Source: Pelomonas sp047654785
GTDB taxonomy: Bacteria; Pseudomonadota; Gammaproteobacteria; Burkholderiales; Burkholderiaceae_C
Length of the DNA stretch: 64,000 nucleotides
NCBI RefSeq assembly: GCF_047654785.1
Contig: NZ_JASGKQ010000002.1
Span: forward strand, 935,444-999,443
Direction: 5' to 3'
The notes beneath the pieces are model-generated. The model had not been told where the DNA came from. It saw only the letters and a list, made by a program, of their open reading frames with translations, and did not search any database. Positions within the stretch are counted from its first letter, which is position 1. Each line of letters starts with the position of its first letter. Below, in pieces: positions 20,049 to 29,932 of this stretch. Position numbers and translations under genes: made by a program.

Positions 20049-20977
20049 CACGCGGCCGCCTTCTTGTTCTTCAGTTCGATCTGCGCGATGACTTCGTCCG
20101 CCCAGGCCTTCGGCGCCATCGGGAAGCCCAGCCGCGCGCGGCTGTCCACGTAGCTTTGCGCGACCGCGCGCGCCAGGTTGCGGATGCGGCCGATGTAGGC
20201 GGCGCGCTCGGTCACGCTGATCGCGCCGCGCGCGTCCAGCAGGTTGAAGCTGTGGCCGGCCTTCAGCAGCTGCTCGTAGGCGGGCAGCGCGAGCTTCTCG
20301 GCCATCAGGGCCTGGCTGGTCTTCTCGTGCGCGGCGAAGGCCGACAGCAGGAAGTCCACGTCGCTGTGCTCGAAGTTGTAGGTGCTCTGCTCGACCTCGT
20401 TCTGGTGGAACACGTCGCCGTAGGTCAGACCCTCGGTGTAGACGAGGTCGTAGACCGACTCCTTGCCCTGCAGGTACATGGCCAGCCGCTCCAGGCCGTA
20501 GGTGATCTCGCCAGTGACGGGCTTGCAGTCGATGCCGCCGACCTGCTGGAAGTAGGTGAACTGCGTGACCTCCATGCCGTTCAGCCAGACCTCCCAGCCC
20601 AGGCCCCAGCAGCCCAGCGTCGGGTTCTCCCAGTCGTCCTCGACGAAGCGCACGTCGTTCTTCTTCAGGTCGAAGCCGAGCGCCTCCAGCGAGCCGAGGT
20701 ACAGCTCCAGGATGTTGGCCGGCGCGGGCTTGAGCACGACCTGGTACTGGTAGTAGTGCTGCAAGCGGTTCGGGTTGTCGCCGTAGCGGCCGTCCTTGGG
20801 GCGGCGGCTGGGCTGCACATAGGCGGCCTTCCAGGGCTCGGGGCCGAGCGCGCGCAGGAAGGTGGCCGTGTGGCTGGTGCCGGCGCCGACCTCCATGTCG
20901 TAGGGCTGGAGCAGGGCGCAGCCCTGGCGGGACCAATAGTCCTGAAGCGTCAGGATGATTTGCTGGAAGGTCAGCAT
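20048..20977 (-). CDS. glyQ: Glycine--tRNA ligase alpha subunit
   Basis: A 309-residue catalytic subunit that charges tRNA-Gly. Diagnostic features are MLTFQQIILTLQDYW at the N-terminus, LQPYDMEVGAGT, and FTYFQQVGGIDCKPV. The length is normal. It is followed immediately by glyS and preceded by lnt at a 29-bp gap, in the usual betaproteobacterial order. Confidence 0.97.
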   Translation of the reverse strand: MLTFQQIILTLQDYWSRQGCALLQPYDMEVGAGTSHTATFLRALGPEPWKAAYVQPSRRPKDGRYGDNPNRLQHYYQYQVVLKPAPANILELYLGSLEALGFDLKKNDVRFVEDDWENPTLGCWGLGWEVWLNGMEVTQFTYFQQVGGIDCKPVTGEITYGLERLAMYLQGKESVYDLVYTEGLTYGDVFHQNEVEQSTYNFEHSDVDFLLSAFAAHEKTSQALMAEKLALPAYEQLLKAGHSFNLLDARGAISVTERAAYIGRIRNLARAVAQSYVDSRARLGFPMAPKAWADEVIAQIELKNKKAAA

Positions 20978-21006
20978 GGGATCAGCGGAAAAGGGGGTGG
21001 CCGATT

Positions 21007-22448
<1,442 letters not shown>

Positions 22449-22452
<4 letters not shown>

Positions 22453-23330
22453 GCGGCGGTCTCGCCGTCCGGTGCGCGGGTGACCTTGAACCAGCGCACC
22501 GCGCCGCCGCGGGTCAGCATGACGGTGAAGTCGAGGTTGGCGATGCGCACCACCTCGCCGCGCCGCGGCACGCGGCCGTGCTCGTGGGCCACGAAGCCGC
22601 CGATGGTGTCGAAGTCCTCGTCCGGCAGCGCCAGGCCGAAGGCGCCGTTGACGGCGGCGATGCTCGCGTCGCCCGCCACGCGCTGGCTGCCGTCGGCCAG
22701 CGTGTACAGGCCCGTCTCGCCGTCCTTCTCGTCGAACTCGTCCTCGATCTCGCCGACGATCTCCTCCAGCACGTCCTCGATGGTGATGAGGCCGGCCGTG
22801 TTGCCGAACTCGTCGATGACGATGGCCAGGTGGTTGCGGTTGGAGCGGAAGTCGCGCAGCAGCTCGTTCAGGCCCTTGCTTTCCGGCACGAACACGGCCG
22901 GGCGCAGCAGCGCGCGCAGGTTCAGCTCGGGGGCGCGCTGCATCTTCAGCAGGTCCTTGGCGAGCAGGATGCCGATGATGTTGTCGCGCCCGCCTTCGTA
23001 GACGGGGAAGCGCGAGTGGCCGCTGTCGATGACCAGGCCGAGCAGCTCGTCGTAGGGCGCGTCGATGTCCAGCAGCCCCATGCGCGGCGCGGCCACCATC
23101 GCGTCGCCGGCCGACAGCTCGGCCATGCGCAGCACGCCTTCCAGCATCTGGCGCGACTCGGGCTCGATCAGCTCGCGCTGCTCGGCGTCGGCCAGGGTTT
23201 CGATCAGCTCGGTCTTGGAGTCGGGGCCGGGGTGCAGGAACTCCAGCATGCGCTCCAGCAGGCCTCGGGCCTCGGGCGGTGGTTTGGCGGCCCCGCGCGC
23301 TGGGGGCCGGCCGGATTGCGGATCGCTCAA
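22449..23330 (-). CDS. corC: HlyC/CorC family transporter-associated protein (CBS pair)
   Basis: A 293-residue cytoplasmic protein with two CBS domains (about residues 65-185) and a C-terminal CorC_HlyC domain (about 205-285). Family members are linked to magnesium/cobalt efflux and are almost always upstream of lnt, as here. Motifs include APRMGLLDID, HSRFPVYE and TAGLITIEDVLEEIVGEI. I place the start at a TTG (23330, giving MSDPQSGR), because there is no in-frame ATG or GTG nearby upstream and the residues beyond it look non-coding. No strong ribosome-binding site is seen. Confidence 0.88.
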
Positions 23331-23444
23331 GGGGCGGTACAGGGGATGACGACAAGGGACAGAATAGCCGATTGATCTGCCGGGGCCTTGCGCCCGCGCG
23401 CGCCGGCCCCATCTCCGCTGCCTTCTTTCGGAAACGCCCCCGCC

Positions 23445-24500
23445 ATGTCCACCTCCGCCAACGGCCTCATCCCTGCGACCATCCTCACCGGCTTCCTCGG
23501 CTCGGGCAAGACCACGCTGCTCAAGCGCGTGCTGACCGAGGCCCACGGCCAGAAGATCGCCGTCATCGAGAACGAGTTCGGCGAGGAGAACATCGACACC
23601 GACATCCTCGTGTCGGACACCCACGAGCAGATCATCCAGATGAGCAACGGCTGCGTCTGCTGCACCATCCGCGAGGACCTGCGCACGACGCTGTCCGACC
23701 TGGCCGCCAAGCGCCGCAAGGGCGAGCTGGACTTCGAGCGCGTCGTCATCGAGACCACCGGCCTGGCCGACCCCGGCCCGGTCGCGCAGACCTTCTTCAT
23801 GGACGACGAGATCGCCGAGGCCTACCTGCTGGACTCGGTGCTGACGCTGGTGGACGCCAAGCACGCCGGCGAGCAGCTCGACACCCGCCAGGAAGCGCGC
23901 ATGCAGGTGGGCTTCGCCGACCAGATCTTCATCAGCAAGGCCGACCTGGTCGAGCCGGCCGCCGTGGACGCGCTGATCCACCGCATCAAGCACATGAACC
24001 CGCGCGCGCCCATCCAGACGGCGCACTTCGGCGAGGTGGCGCTGAGCAAGGTGTTCGACCTGCGCGGCTTCAACCTGAACGCCAAGCTGGAGATCGACCC
24101 CGACTTCCTGAAGGCGGACGAGCACGACCACCATCATCACCACCACGACCATGACCACGCGCATGGCGAGCACTGCGACCACCCGCACCACCATGCCCAC
24201 GACGACGACGTGAAGAGCTTCGTCTTCCGCGCCGACAAGCCCTTCAACCCCGCCAAGCTGGAAGACTTCCTGGGCGCCATCGTGCAGGTCTACGGCCCCA
24301 AGATGCTGCGCTACAAGGGCGTGCTGTACATGAAGGGCACGGAGAAGAAGGTCATCTTCCAGGGCGTGCACCAGATGATGGGCTCCGACCTCGGGCCGCG
24401 CTGGATGCCCGGCGAGAAGAAGCAGAGCAAGATGGTGTTCATCGGCATCGACCTGCCCAAGGACGTGCTGCTGCAGGGCCTGGAAGGCTGCCTGGCGTGA
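23445..24500 (+). CDS. CobW/COG0523 family GTPase, putative metal chaperone
   Basis: A 351-residue G3E GTPase of the COG0523 family, which deliver metals (often zinc) to client proteins. Walker A is GFLGSGKTT (about residues 14-22), the metal-binding CxCC motif is GCVCCTI, and the G4-like element is ISKAD. A histidine/aspartate-rich stretch (about residues 225-262) is a likely metal reservoir. The C-terminal CobW_C domain is complete. I chose the ATG at 23445 over an upstream in-frame ATG at 23388, because the extra residues are low-complexity and GGAA precedes 23445. No Zur box was recognised upstream. It is next to dksA, whose zinc finger is degenerate. Confidence 0.9.
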   Translation: MSTSANGLIPATILTGFLGSGKTTLLKRVLTEAHGQKIAVIENEFGEENIDTDILVSDTHEQIIQMSNGCVCCTIREDLRTTLSDLAAKRRKGELDFERVVIETTGLADPGPVAQTFFMDDEIAEAYLLDSVLTLVDAKHAGEQLDTRQEARMQVGFADQIFISKADLVEPAAVDALIHRIKHMNPRAPIQTAHFGEVALSKVFDLRGFNLNAKLEIDPDFLKADEHDHHHHHHDHDHAHGEHCDHPHHHAHDDDVKSFVFRADKPFNPAKLEDFLGAIVQVYGPKMLRYKGVLYMKGTEKKVIFQGVHQMMGSDLGPRWMPGEKKQSKMVFIGIDLPKDVLLQGLEGCLA

Positions 24501-24658
24501 CGTTTCCGGCGCCCCGCGGCGCCGTGGCCGCGCCCGTGATGTCCCCGCGGTCCTCATGGCTACAATCCGCCGCGCTCAAAAATGGGCTGCCGGCTGAGAA
24601 GCAGTGAGGATCGAGGTCTGACACCGCGCCGATGTACGCCCAGAGCGAGGAGAAGACA

Positions 24659-25300
24659 GTGAGCAAGACCCCGGCCCCCAAGCCCGCACCCGCCAAGGGC
24701 GCCAAGAAGACCGACGCTGGCGCCGATGTCACGACGCTCGACGTTCCCGCGCCGGCCAACCGCTTCGCCGACCGCTTCGCGCCGCCCAAGCCGCCCGCGC
24801 GCGGCGCCGTGCAGGAGCCGGACGAGGTCAAGCGCGTGGCCGCCAAGGGCGACCCCAAGCTGGCCAATGCGTGGAAGAGCAAGTCGGGCGCCGAGCTGAC
24901 CGACGCCGAAGTGCTGGCCATGCCGGACGCGGAGTACATGAACGCCAAGCAGATCGAGTTCTTCCGCGCCAAGCTCGAAGGCCTGAAGAACGAGGTGCTG
25001 TCCAACGCCGGCGAGACCACCGAGCACCTGCGCGAGGACACCACCATCGTCCCCGACCCGGCCGACCGCGCCACCATCGAGGAAGAGCATGCGCTGGAGC
25101 TGCGCACCCGCGACCGCGAGCGCAAGCTGCTGAAGAAGATCGTGCAGTCCATCGCCCGCCTGGACACGGGCGACTACGGCTACTGCGACGAGACCGGCGA
25201 GCCCATCGGCCTCGGCCGCCTGATCGCGCGGCCGACCGCCACGCTGTCGCTCGAGGCGCAGCAGCGCCGCGAGCTCAAGCAGAAGATGTTCGGGGACTGA
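24659..25300 (+). CDS. dksA: RNA polymerase-binding transcription factor DksA, Cys-poor variant
   Basis: A 213-residue DksA, which binds the RNA polymerase secondary channel and works with ppGpp. The coiled coil (about residues 95-155) includes the DPADRAT tip, whose two aspartates match the functional tip residues. In the globular part only one of the four zinc cysteines remains (YCDETGEP; the second pair reads TLSLEAQ), so zinc binding is unlikely. The N-terminus is about 60 residues longer than in E. coli and rich in Lys/Pro/Ala. I chose GTG 24659 because GAGGAG sits six bases upstream; an ATG at 24632 in the same frame lacks a ribosome-binding site. Confidence 0.88.
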   Translation: MSKTPAPKPAPAKGAKKTDAGADVTTLDVPAPANRFADRFAPPKPPARGAVQEPDEVKRVAAKGDPKLANAWKSKSGAELTDAEVLAMPDAEYMNAKQIEFFRAKLEGLKNEVLSNAGETTEHLREDTTIVPDPADRATIEEEHALELRTRDRERKLLKKIVQSIARLDTGDYGYCDETGEPIGLGRLIARPTATLSLEAQQRRELKQKMFGD

Positions 25301-25370
25301 TGGATAGCACCCCTCGCCTGACCTTGCTCCGGCTGAACGCCGGCAAGTCCAGTCGGTCCCCCGAGGGGAC

Positions 25371-25408
25371 GGCGATGCGAGCGGGGCGTGCCCCGCTCGC
25401 ACATCGCC
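25371..25408. other. Long G+C-rich hairpin between dksA and the STAS gene
   Basis: GGCGATG/CATCGCC (25371-25377/25402-25408) encloses GAGCGGGGC/GCCCCGCTC (25379-25387/25390-25398). No T-run follows on either strand, so it may be a processing or stabilising structure rather than a classic terminator. Confidence 0.5.
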
Positions 25409-25463
25409 TGGCGGGCCGGCTTGGGAGCGGCCCGGCGCTCGGCCCGAAATAAGAGGTAGAGCC

Positions 25464-27221
25464 ATGTCCGACTCCAAGCCTGCGGATCCCAAGGAAGGCG
25501 ACAGCTTCTTCCGCAAGGTCGCGCGCTTCGTGGCCAACCCGACCACGGACTGGTCGGAGATCAACTCGCGCCAGGACGACCCCGAGGGCGACCTCGCCAA
25601 GGCCGAGCTGCGCGCGATGGTCGAGCGCAAGCGCCGCAACGACTTCGTGCGCAAGCGCGAGCTCGACATGCTGCGCCGCATCCGCCGCGAGGGCCTGACG
25701 CCCGAGCAGCTCGCGGCGCTGGCCTCGCACCCGTCCCGGCTGGGCGACGACGAGCGCCTCAGCGAGCCCAACTCCAAGATCGACCTCGGCGTGAAGGCCA
25801 AGATCGACGAGATCGAGCAGCAGATGGTGGGCGAGAACTTCGCCACCACGCAGGCCGTGCCCAAGCACCGCACGGGCTTCTTCGACACCAGCACGCGGCC
25901 CGTGGCGCTGACCTCCACCGCCGCGGCGCCGCCGCTGGAGGCGCCGGGCCGCGTCGCCGAGTTCTCCAGCCCGCAGGAGGTGCAGCGCCTGTCGGCCCCG
26001 CCGCCGCCGGCCGCCGTGACGATGGGCGCGGCCATCCCGCCGCTGTCCGAGGCGCCGGCCAGCCGCCTGCCCGAGCTGCCGCCGCTGGACATGCCGCTGT
26101 CGTTCACGCTGGCCGAGTCGTCCGCGCCGGTCGAGGTGCAGGAGGTCGTCCACGACCCCGAGCTGGACGAGGCCGTCATCGCCTTCGCCAACGCCGACTA
26201 CGAGCACAGCGAGCGCGCGCTGACCGAGCTGGTGCACCCGGGCGGCAGCCGCAACCTGCACGGCGAGACCTGGCTGGTGCTGTTCGACCACCACCGCGCC
26301 ACCGGCGCGCAGGGCAAGTTCGAGGCGCTGGCGGTGGAGTACGCGCAGCAGTTCGGCCTGTCCGCGCCGCAGTGGTTCTCCATGCCCAAGCTGGTGGCCG
26401 AGTCGGCCCGCCAGGCCCGCCGCTCGCCGATGGGCAAGGCCGGCCAGGTCAGCTGGGCGGCGCCGGCCATGCTGACCGCCGAGCACGTGGCCACGCTGCA
26501 AAAGCGCAGCGAGACGCTGCCCATGCCCTGGGTGTTCGACTGGAGCGCGGTGGACGACATCGACGGCGACGCCGCCCTCCAGCTGCGCCAGCTGATGCGC
26601 CAGTGGGCGCAGCAGCAGGTGGACCAGCGCTGGCTGGGCGGCGACCGCCTGATCGGCCGGCTGAAGGAGCTGGCGCCCGTCGGCGTGCGCGACACCGACC
26701 CGGCGCTGTGGATGCTGCGCCTGGAGGCGCTGCGCCTGGCCAACCGGCCGGACCAGTTCGACGAGGCCGCCATCGACTACTGCGTCACCTACGAGGTCTC
26801 GCCGCCCTCGTGGGAGCGCGCCAAGTGCCGGGTGCGCATCGGCGGCGACGGCGCCACCACCAACCCGTCCACCAGCACGCAGCCGGGCGAGGCCCAGTCT
26901 TCCTTCCTCGACAGCGCCGTCGTCGGCGACGCCGCCAGCGTCGCGGCCCAGCTGGAGCTGATGGGCCAGCTCAGCGGCGACATCTCCGACACCCTGCGCG
27001 CGATGGGCGGCGAGGTGGGCGAGGCCAGCCTCATCCACATCTCCTGCGCCAAGCTGATCCGGCTGGACTTCATGGCCGCCGGCGACCTGCTGAACTGGGT
27101 GCTGCAGCGCCGCAGCGAGAACCGCACGGTGGTCTTCATCGACGCCCACCGCCTCGTCGCGCTGTTCTTCGGTGCGATGGGCATCAACGAACACGCGAAG
27201 GTGAAGGTCAGGATCAACTGA
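25464..27221 (+). CDS. STAS-domain protein of unknown function
   Basis: A 585-residue cytoplasmic protein. The N-terminal 120 residues are charged and helical, with arginine/lysine-rich segments (EINSRQDDPEGD, KRRNDFVRKRELDMLRRI). Residues 120-215 are a proline/alanine-rich linker. The middle (220-470) is helical, TPR-like in character. The last 100 residues resemble a STAS domain (VGEASLIHISCAKLIRLDF, TVVFIDAHRLVALFF). I know no established function; it appears conserved upstream of hslV in related genomes, but this was not checked. AGAGG precedes the ATG. It is co-directional with hslVU, with an 84-bp gap. Confidence 0.75.
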   Translation: MSDSKPADPKEGDSFFRKVARFVANPTTDWSEINSRQDDPEGDLAKAELRAMVERKRRNDFVRKRELDMLRRIRREGLTPEQLAALASHPSRLGDDERLSEPNSKIDLGVKAKIDEIEQQMVGENFATTQAVPKHRTGFFDTSTRPVALTSTAAAPPLEAPGRVAEFSSPQEVQRLSAPPPPAAVTMGAAIPPLSEAPASRLPELPPLDMPLSFTLAESSAPVEVQEVVHDPELDEAVIAFANADYEHSERALTELVHPGGSRNLHGETWLVLFDHHRATGAQGKFEALAVEYAQQFGLSAPQWFSMPKLVAESARQARRSPMGKAGQVSWAAPAMLTAEHVATLQKRSETLPMPWVFDWSAVDDIDGDAALQLRQLMRQWAQQQVDQRWLGGDRLIGRLKELAPVGVRDTDPALWMLRLEALRLANRPDQFDEAAIDYCVTYEVSPPSWERAKCRVRIGGDGATTNPSTSTQPGEAQSSFLDSAVVGDAASVAAQLELMGQLSGDISDTLRAMGGEVGEASLIHISCAKLIRLDFMAAGDLLNWVLQRRSENRTVVFIDAHRLVALFFGAMGINEHAKVKVRIN

Positions 27222-27305
27222 CCCGCCCCTGGCCGGGGCGTCGCCGGTCCTGCGCGTACGCTCGCCCACTTGCGAACCGGGGGCGAACCCCCACCTGGAA
27301 CGGCT

Positions 27306-27872
27306 ATGTCTTCTGATTCCCCTTCCGCCGTCTACCACGGCACCACCATCGTCTCGGTGCGCCGCCAGACGCCCGCGGGCGTCCAGGTCGCCATCGGCGG
27401 CGACGGCCAGGTCACGCTGGGCCACACCGTCGTCAAGGCCAGCGCGCGCAAGGTGCGCAAGCTCTACCGCGACCAGGTGCTCGCCGGCTTCGCGGGCGCC
27501 ACGGCCGACGCCTTCACGCTGTTCGAGCGCTTCGAAGCCAAGCTCGAGAAGCACCAGGGCCACCTGGTGCGCGCCGCGGTGGAGCTGACGCGCGACTGGC
27601 GCACCGACCGCGTGCTGCGCCGCCTCGAAGCCATGCTCGCCGTGGCCGACCGCAGCGCCTCGCTCATCATCACCGGCAACGGCGACGTGCTGGAGCCCGA
27701 GCAGGGCATCGTCGCCATCGGCTCCGGCGGCGCCTACGCGCAGGCCGCGGCCAAGGCGTTGCTGAACCACACGGACCTCCCCGCCGCCGACATCGTCAAG
27801 CGCTCGCTGGAGATCGCCGGCGAGATCTGCATCTACACCAACCAGAACCACAGCTTGGAGGTCCTTGAATGA
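27306..27872 (+). CDS. hslV: ATP-dependent protease subunit HslV
   Basis: A 188-residue proteolytic subunit of the HslUV (ClpYQ) protease. The catalytic N-terminal threonine is the first Thr of TTIVSVRR. Here it is preceded by a 12-residue propeptide, longer than the single Met in E. coli, so self-processing would be needed. Further features are GGDGQVTLG and IGSGGAYAQAAAKAL. The ATG at 27306 is preferred over an upstream in-frame ATG at 27270 that adds unlikely residues. The stop overlaps the hslU start by 4 bp. Confidence 0.96.
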   Translation: MSSDSPSAVYHGTTIVSVRRQTPAGVQVAIGGDGQVTLGHTVVKASARKVRKLYRDQVLAGFAGATADAFTLFERFEAKLEKHQGHLVRAAVELTRDWRTDRVLRRLEAMLAVADRSASLIITGNGDVLEPEQGIVAIGSGGAYAQAAAKALLNHTDLPAADIVKRSLEIAGEICIYTNQNHSLEVLE

Positions 27873-29182
27873 GCTCGATGACGCCCCAGGAAATCGTCTC
27901 CGAGCTGGACCGCCACATCGTCGGCCAGCAGGCCGCGAAGCGCGCCGTCGCGATCGCGATGCGCAACCGCTGGCGCCGCCAGCAGGTGGACGAGAAGCTG
28001 CGCGCCGAGATCACGCCCAAGAACATCCTGATGATCGGCCCCACCGGCGTCGGCAAGACCGAGATCGCGCGGCGGCTCGCCCGGCTGGCCGGCGCGCCCT
28101 TCATCAAGGTCGAGGCGACCAAGTTCACCGAGGTCGGCTACGTCGGCAAGGACGTGGACTCCATCATCCGCGACCTCGTCGAAGTGGCCGTCAAGCAGGA
28201 GCGCGAGGCCGCGATGAAGCGCTGCCAGACGCGCGCGGAAGACGCCGCCGAGGAGCGCATCCTGGACGCGCTGCTGCCCGGCAGCGAGCCCGACAACGCG
28301 ACGCGCCAGAGCTTCCGCAAGAAGCTGCGCGAGGGCCAGCTTGCGACCAAGGACATCGAGCTCGACCTTGCCGCCCCCCGGCCCAGCCTGGAGGTGCTGA
28401 CGCCCTTCGGCAACCAGCCCGGCATGGAGGACATGGCCGAGCAGCTCAAGGGCATGTTCAGCCAGTTCGGCGGCGGCCAGAAGAAGACCCGCAAGCTCAA
28501 GATCGGCGAGGCCTTCAGGCTGCTCGTGGACGAGGAGGCGGCCAAGCTCGTCAACGAAGAGGAAATCCGCGCCACCGCGCTCACCGCCGCGCAGGAGATG
28601 GGCATCGTCTTCATCGACGAGATCGACAAGGTCGCCTCGCGCCAGGAGCAGGGCGGCGCCGAGGTGTCCCGCCAGGGCGTGCAGCGCGACCTGCTGCCGC
28701 TCGTGGAAGGCACGACGGTGTCGACCAAGTACGGCCTTGTGAAGACCGACCACATCCTCTTCATCGCCAGCGGCGCCTTCCACCTCAGCAAGCCCAGCGA
28801 CCTGATCCCGGAGCTGCAGGGCCGCCTGCCGATCCGCGTCGAGCTGGACTCGCTGTCGGTGGCCGACTTCGAGGCCATCCTGACCAGCACGCACGCCAGC
28901 CTCGTCAAGCAATACCAGGCGCTGCTGGCGACCGAAGGCGTCGCGCTGGATCTGCAGCCCGAGGCCATCCGCCGCCTGGCGCAGATCGCCTACGAGGTGA
29001 ACGAGCGCACCGAGAACATCGGCGCCCGCCGCCTGGCCACGGTGATGGAGCGGTTGCTGGACGAGATCAGCTTCGACGCGCCCAACCGCAGTGGCCAGAC
29101 GCTGTCGCTGGACGCGGCGGCGGTGGACGCCAAGCTGGCGGCGCTGGCGGCGAACGAGGATCTGAGCCGCTTCATCCTGTGA
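27869..29182 (+). CDS. hslU: ATP-dependent protease ATPase subunit HslU
   Basis: A 437-residue AAA+ unfoldase that feeds substrates to HslV. It begins MSSMTPQEIVSELDRHIVGQ, with Walker A GPTGVGKTE (about residues 56-64), Walker B GIVFIDEIDK, the pore-loop region GYVGKDV, and the C-terminal EDLSRFIL tail that inserts into HslV. The I-domain lies between the two Walker motifs. It is translationally coupled to hslV. Confidence 0.97.
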   Translation: MSSMTPQEIVSELDRHIVGQQAAKRAVAIAMRNRWRRQQVDEKLRAEITPKNILMIGPTGVGKTEIARRLARLAGAPFIKVEATKFTEVGYVGKDVDSIIRDLVEVAVKQEREAAMKRCQTRAEDAAEERILDALLPGSEPDNATRQSFRKKLREGQLATKDIELDLAAPRPSLEVLTPFGNQPGMEDMAEQLKGMFSQFGGGQKKTRKLKIGEAFRLLVDEEAAKLVNEEEIRATALTAAQEMGIVFIDEIDKVASRQEQGGAEVSRQGVQRDLLPLVEGTTVSTKYGLVKTDHILFIASGAFHLSKPSDLIPELQGRLPIRVELDSLSVADFEAILTSTHASLVKQYQALLATEGVALDLQPEAIRRLAQIAYEVNERTENIGARRLATVMERLLDEISFDAPNRSGQTLSLDAAAVDAKLAALAANEDLSRFIL

Positions 29183-29190
29183 CGCGCTGA

Positions 29191-29847
29191 TCAGTGCGGC
29201 AGCGCCTGCGCGCTGCCGGTCCAGCGCAGCAACTGCATCAGGGACGGCGCCTGCGTCTTGCCGAGCAGCGCGCGGACGTGGCTGCGCACGGTGCTCAGTT
29301 GCACCGCCAGGTGCCTGGCACTGCCCTCCACGGTCATGCCGTCGGCCAACAGCATCAAGACGTGCCGCTCGGTGGCGCTGAGCTGGTATTTCTGTGCGAT
29401 GGCGTCGATGCGGGCGCTTTGGGCCAGTGCGGGCTGGTCGATCTGCACGACCAGCAGGACCGGGCTGCCGGGTGGCGGCAGCGACAGGCCCGCCTGGCTG
29501 TGCCGCGAGCGCGACAGGTGCAGCAGGCCGGTCGACAGGCAGCGCTCGAACCAGACCGCACAGTCCAGCGCTGCGCCTGCGGCCGCCTGGGCCAGCAGGC
29601 GGGCCAGCGGCAGCGAACCCAACTGGCCCAGCGCGGTCAGGCGGCCGTCGTTGATGCGGATGGCGCCACCGTCGATGAGGCGGCGCGCCATCGGGTTGGC
29701 GCTCAGCATGCTGCGGTCCTCATGCACCAGCATGATGGCCTGGGGCAGCTGGTCCACGATGAACCAGCGGTTGTGTTGGGTGTCGCCCCAGGAGGCCGGC
29801 AGGCTGGCCGCGCGTTCGGTGGCAAAGGCTTCGGCAAATGCATTCAT
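29191..29847 (-). CDS. LuxR-type helix-turn-helix regulator with PAS-like N-terminus
   Basis: A 218-residue putative regulator. The C-terminal HTH is of the LuxR/FixJ type (LSATERHVLMLLADGMTVEGSARHL, STVRSHVRALLGKT). The N-terminal 130 residues resemble a PAS-like sensor (LPQAIMLVHEDRSMLSANPMARRLI). There is no phospho-acceptor receiver domain. It is convergent with hslU. It lies 85 bp downstream of the protease gene on the same strand, so it could be the last gene of the peroxidase-P450 operon or have its own promoter. Target genes are unknown. Confidence 0.82.
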   Translation of the reverse strand: MNAFAEAFATERAASLPASWGDTQHNRWFIVDQLPQAIMLVHEDRSMLSANPMARRLIDGGAIRINDGRLTALGQLGSLPLARLLAQAAAGAALDCAVWFERCLSTGLLHLSRSRHSQAGLSLPPPGSPVLLVVQIDQPALAQSARIDAIAQKYQLSATERHVLMLLADGMTVEGSARHLAVQLSTVRSHVRALLGKTQAPSLMQLLRWTGSAQALPH

Positions 29848-29932
29848 CGCTATCCCCTGTTCTGGTCGGCCCAGTGTTCCGAGGGGCGGCGCAAACGTCC
29901 TTTAGCCTCCTAAAACCTGATGAATTTCACGT

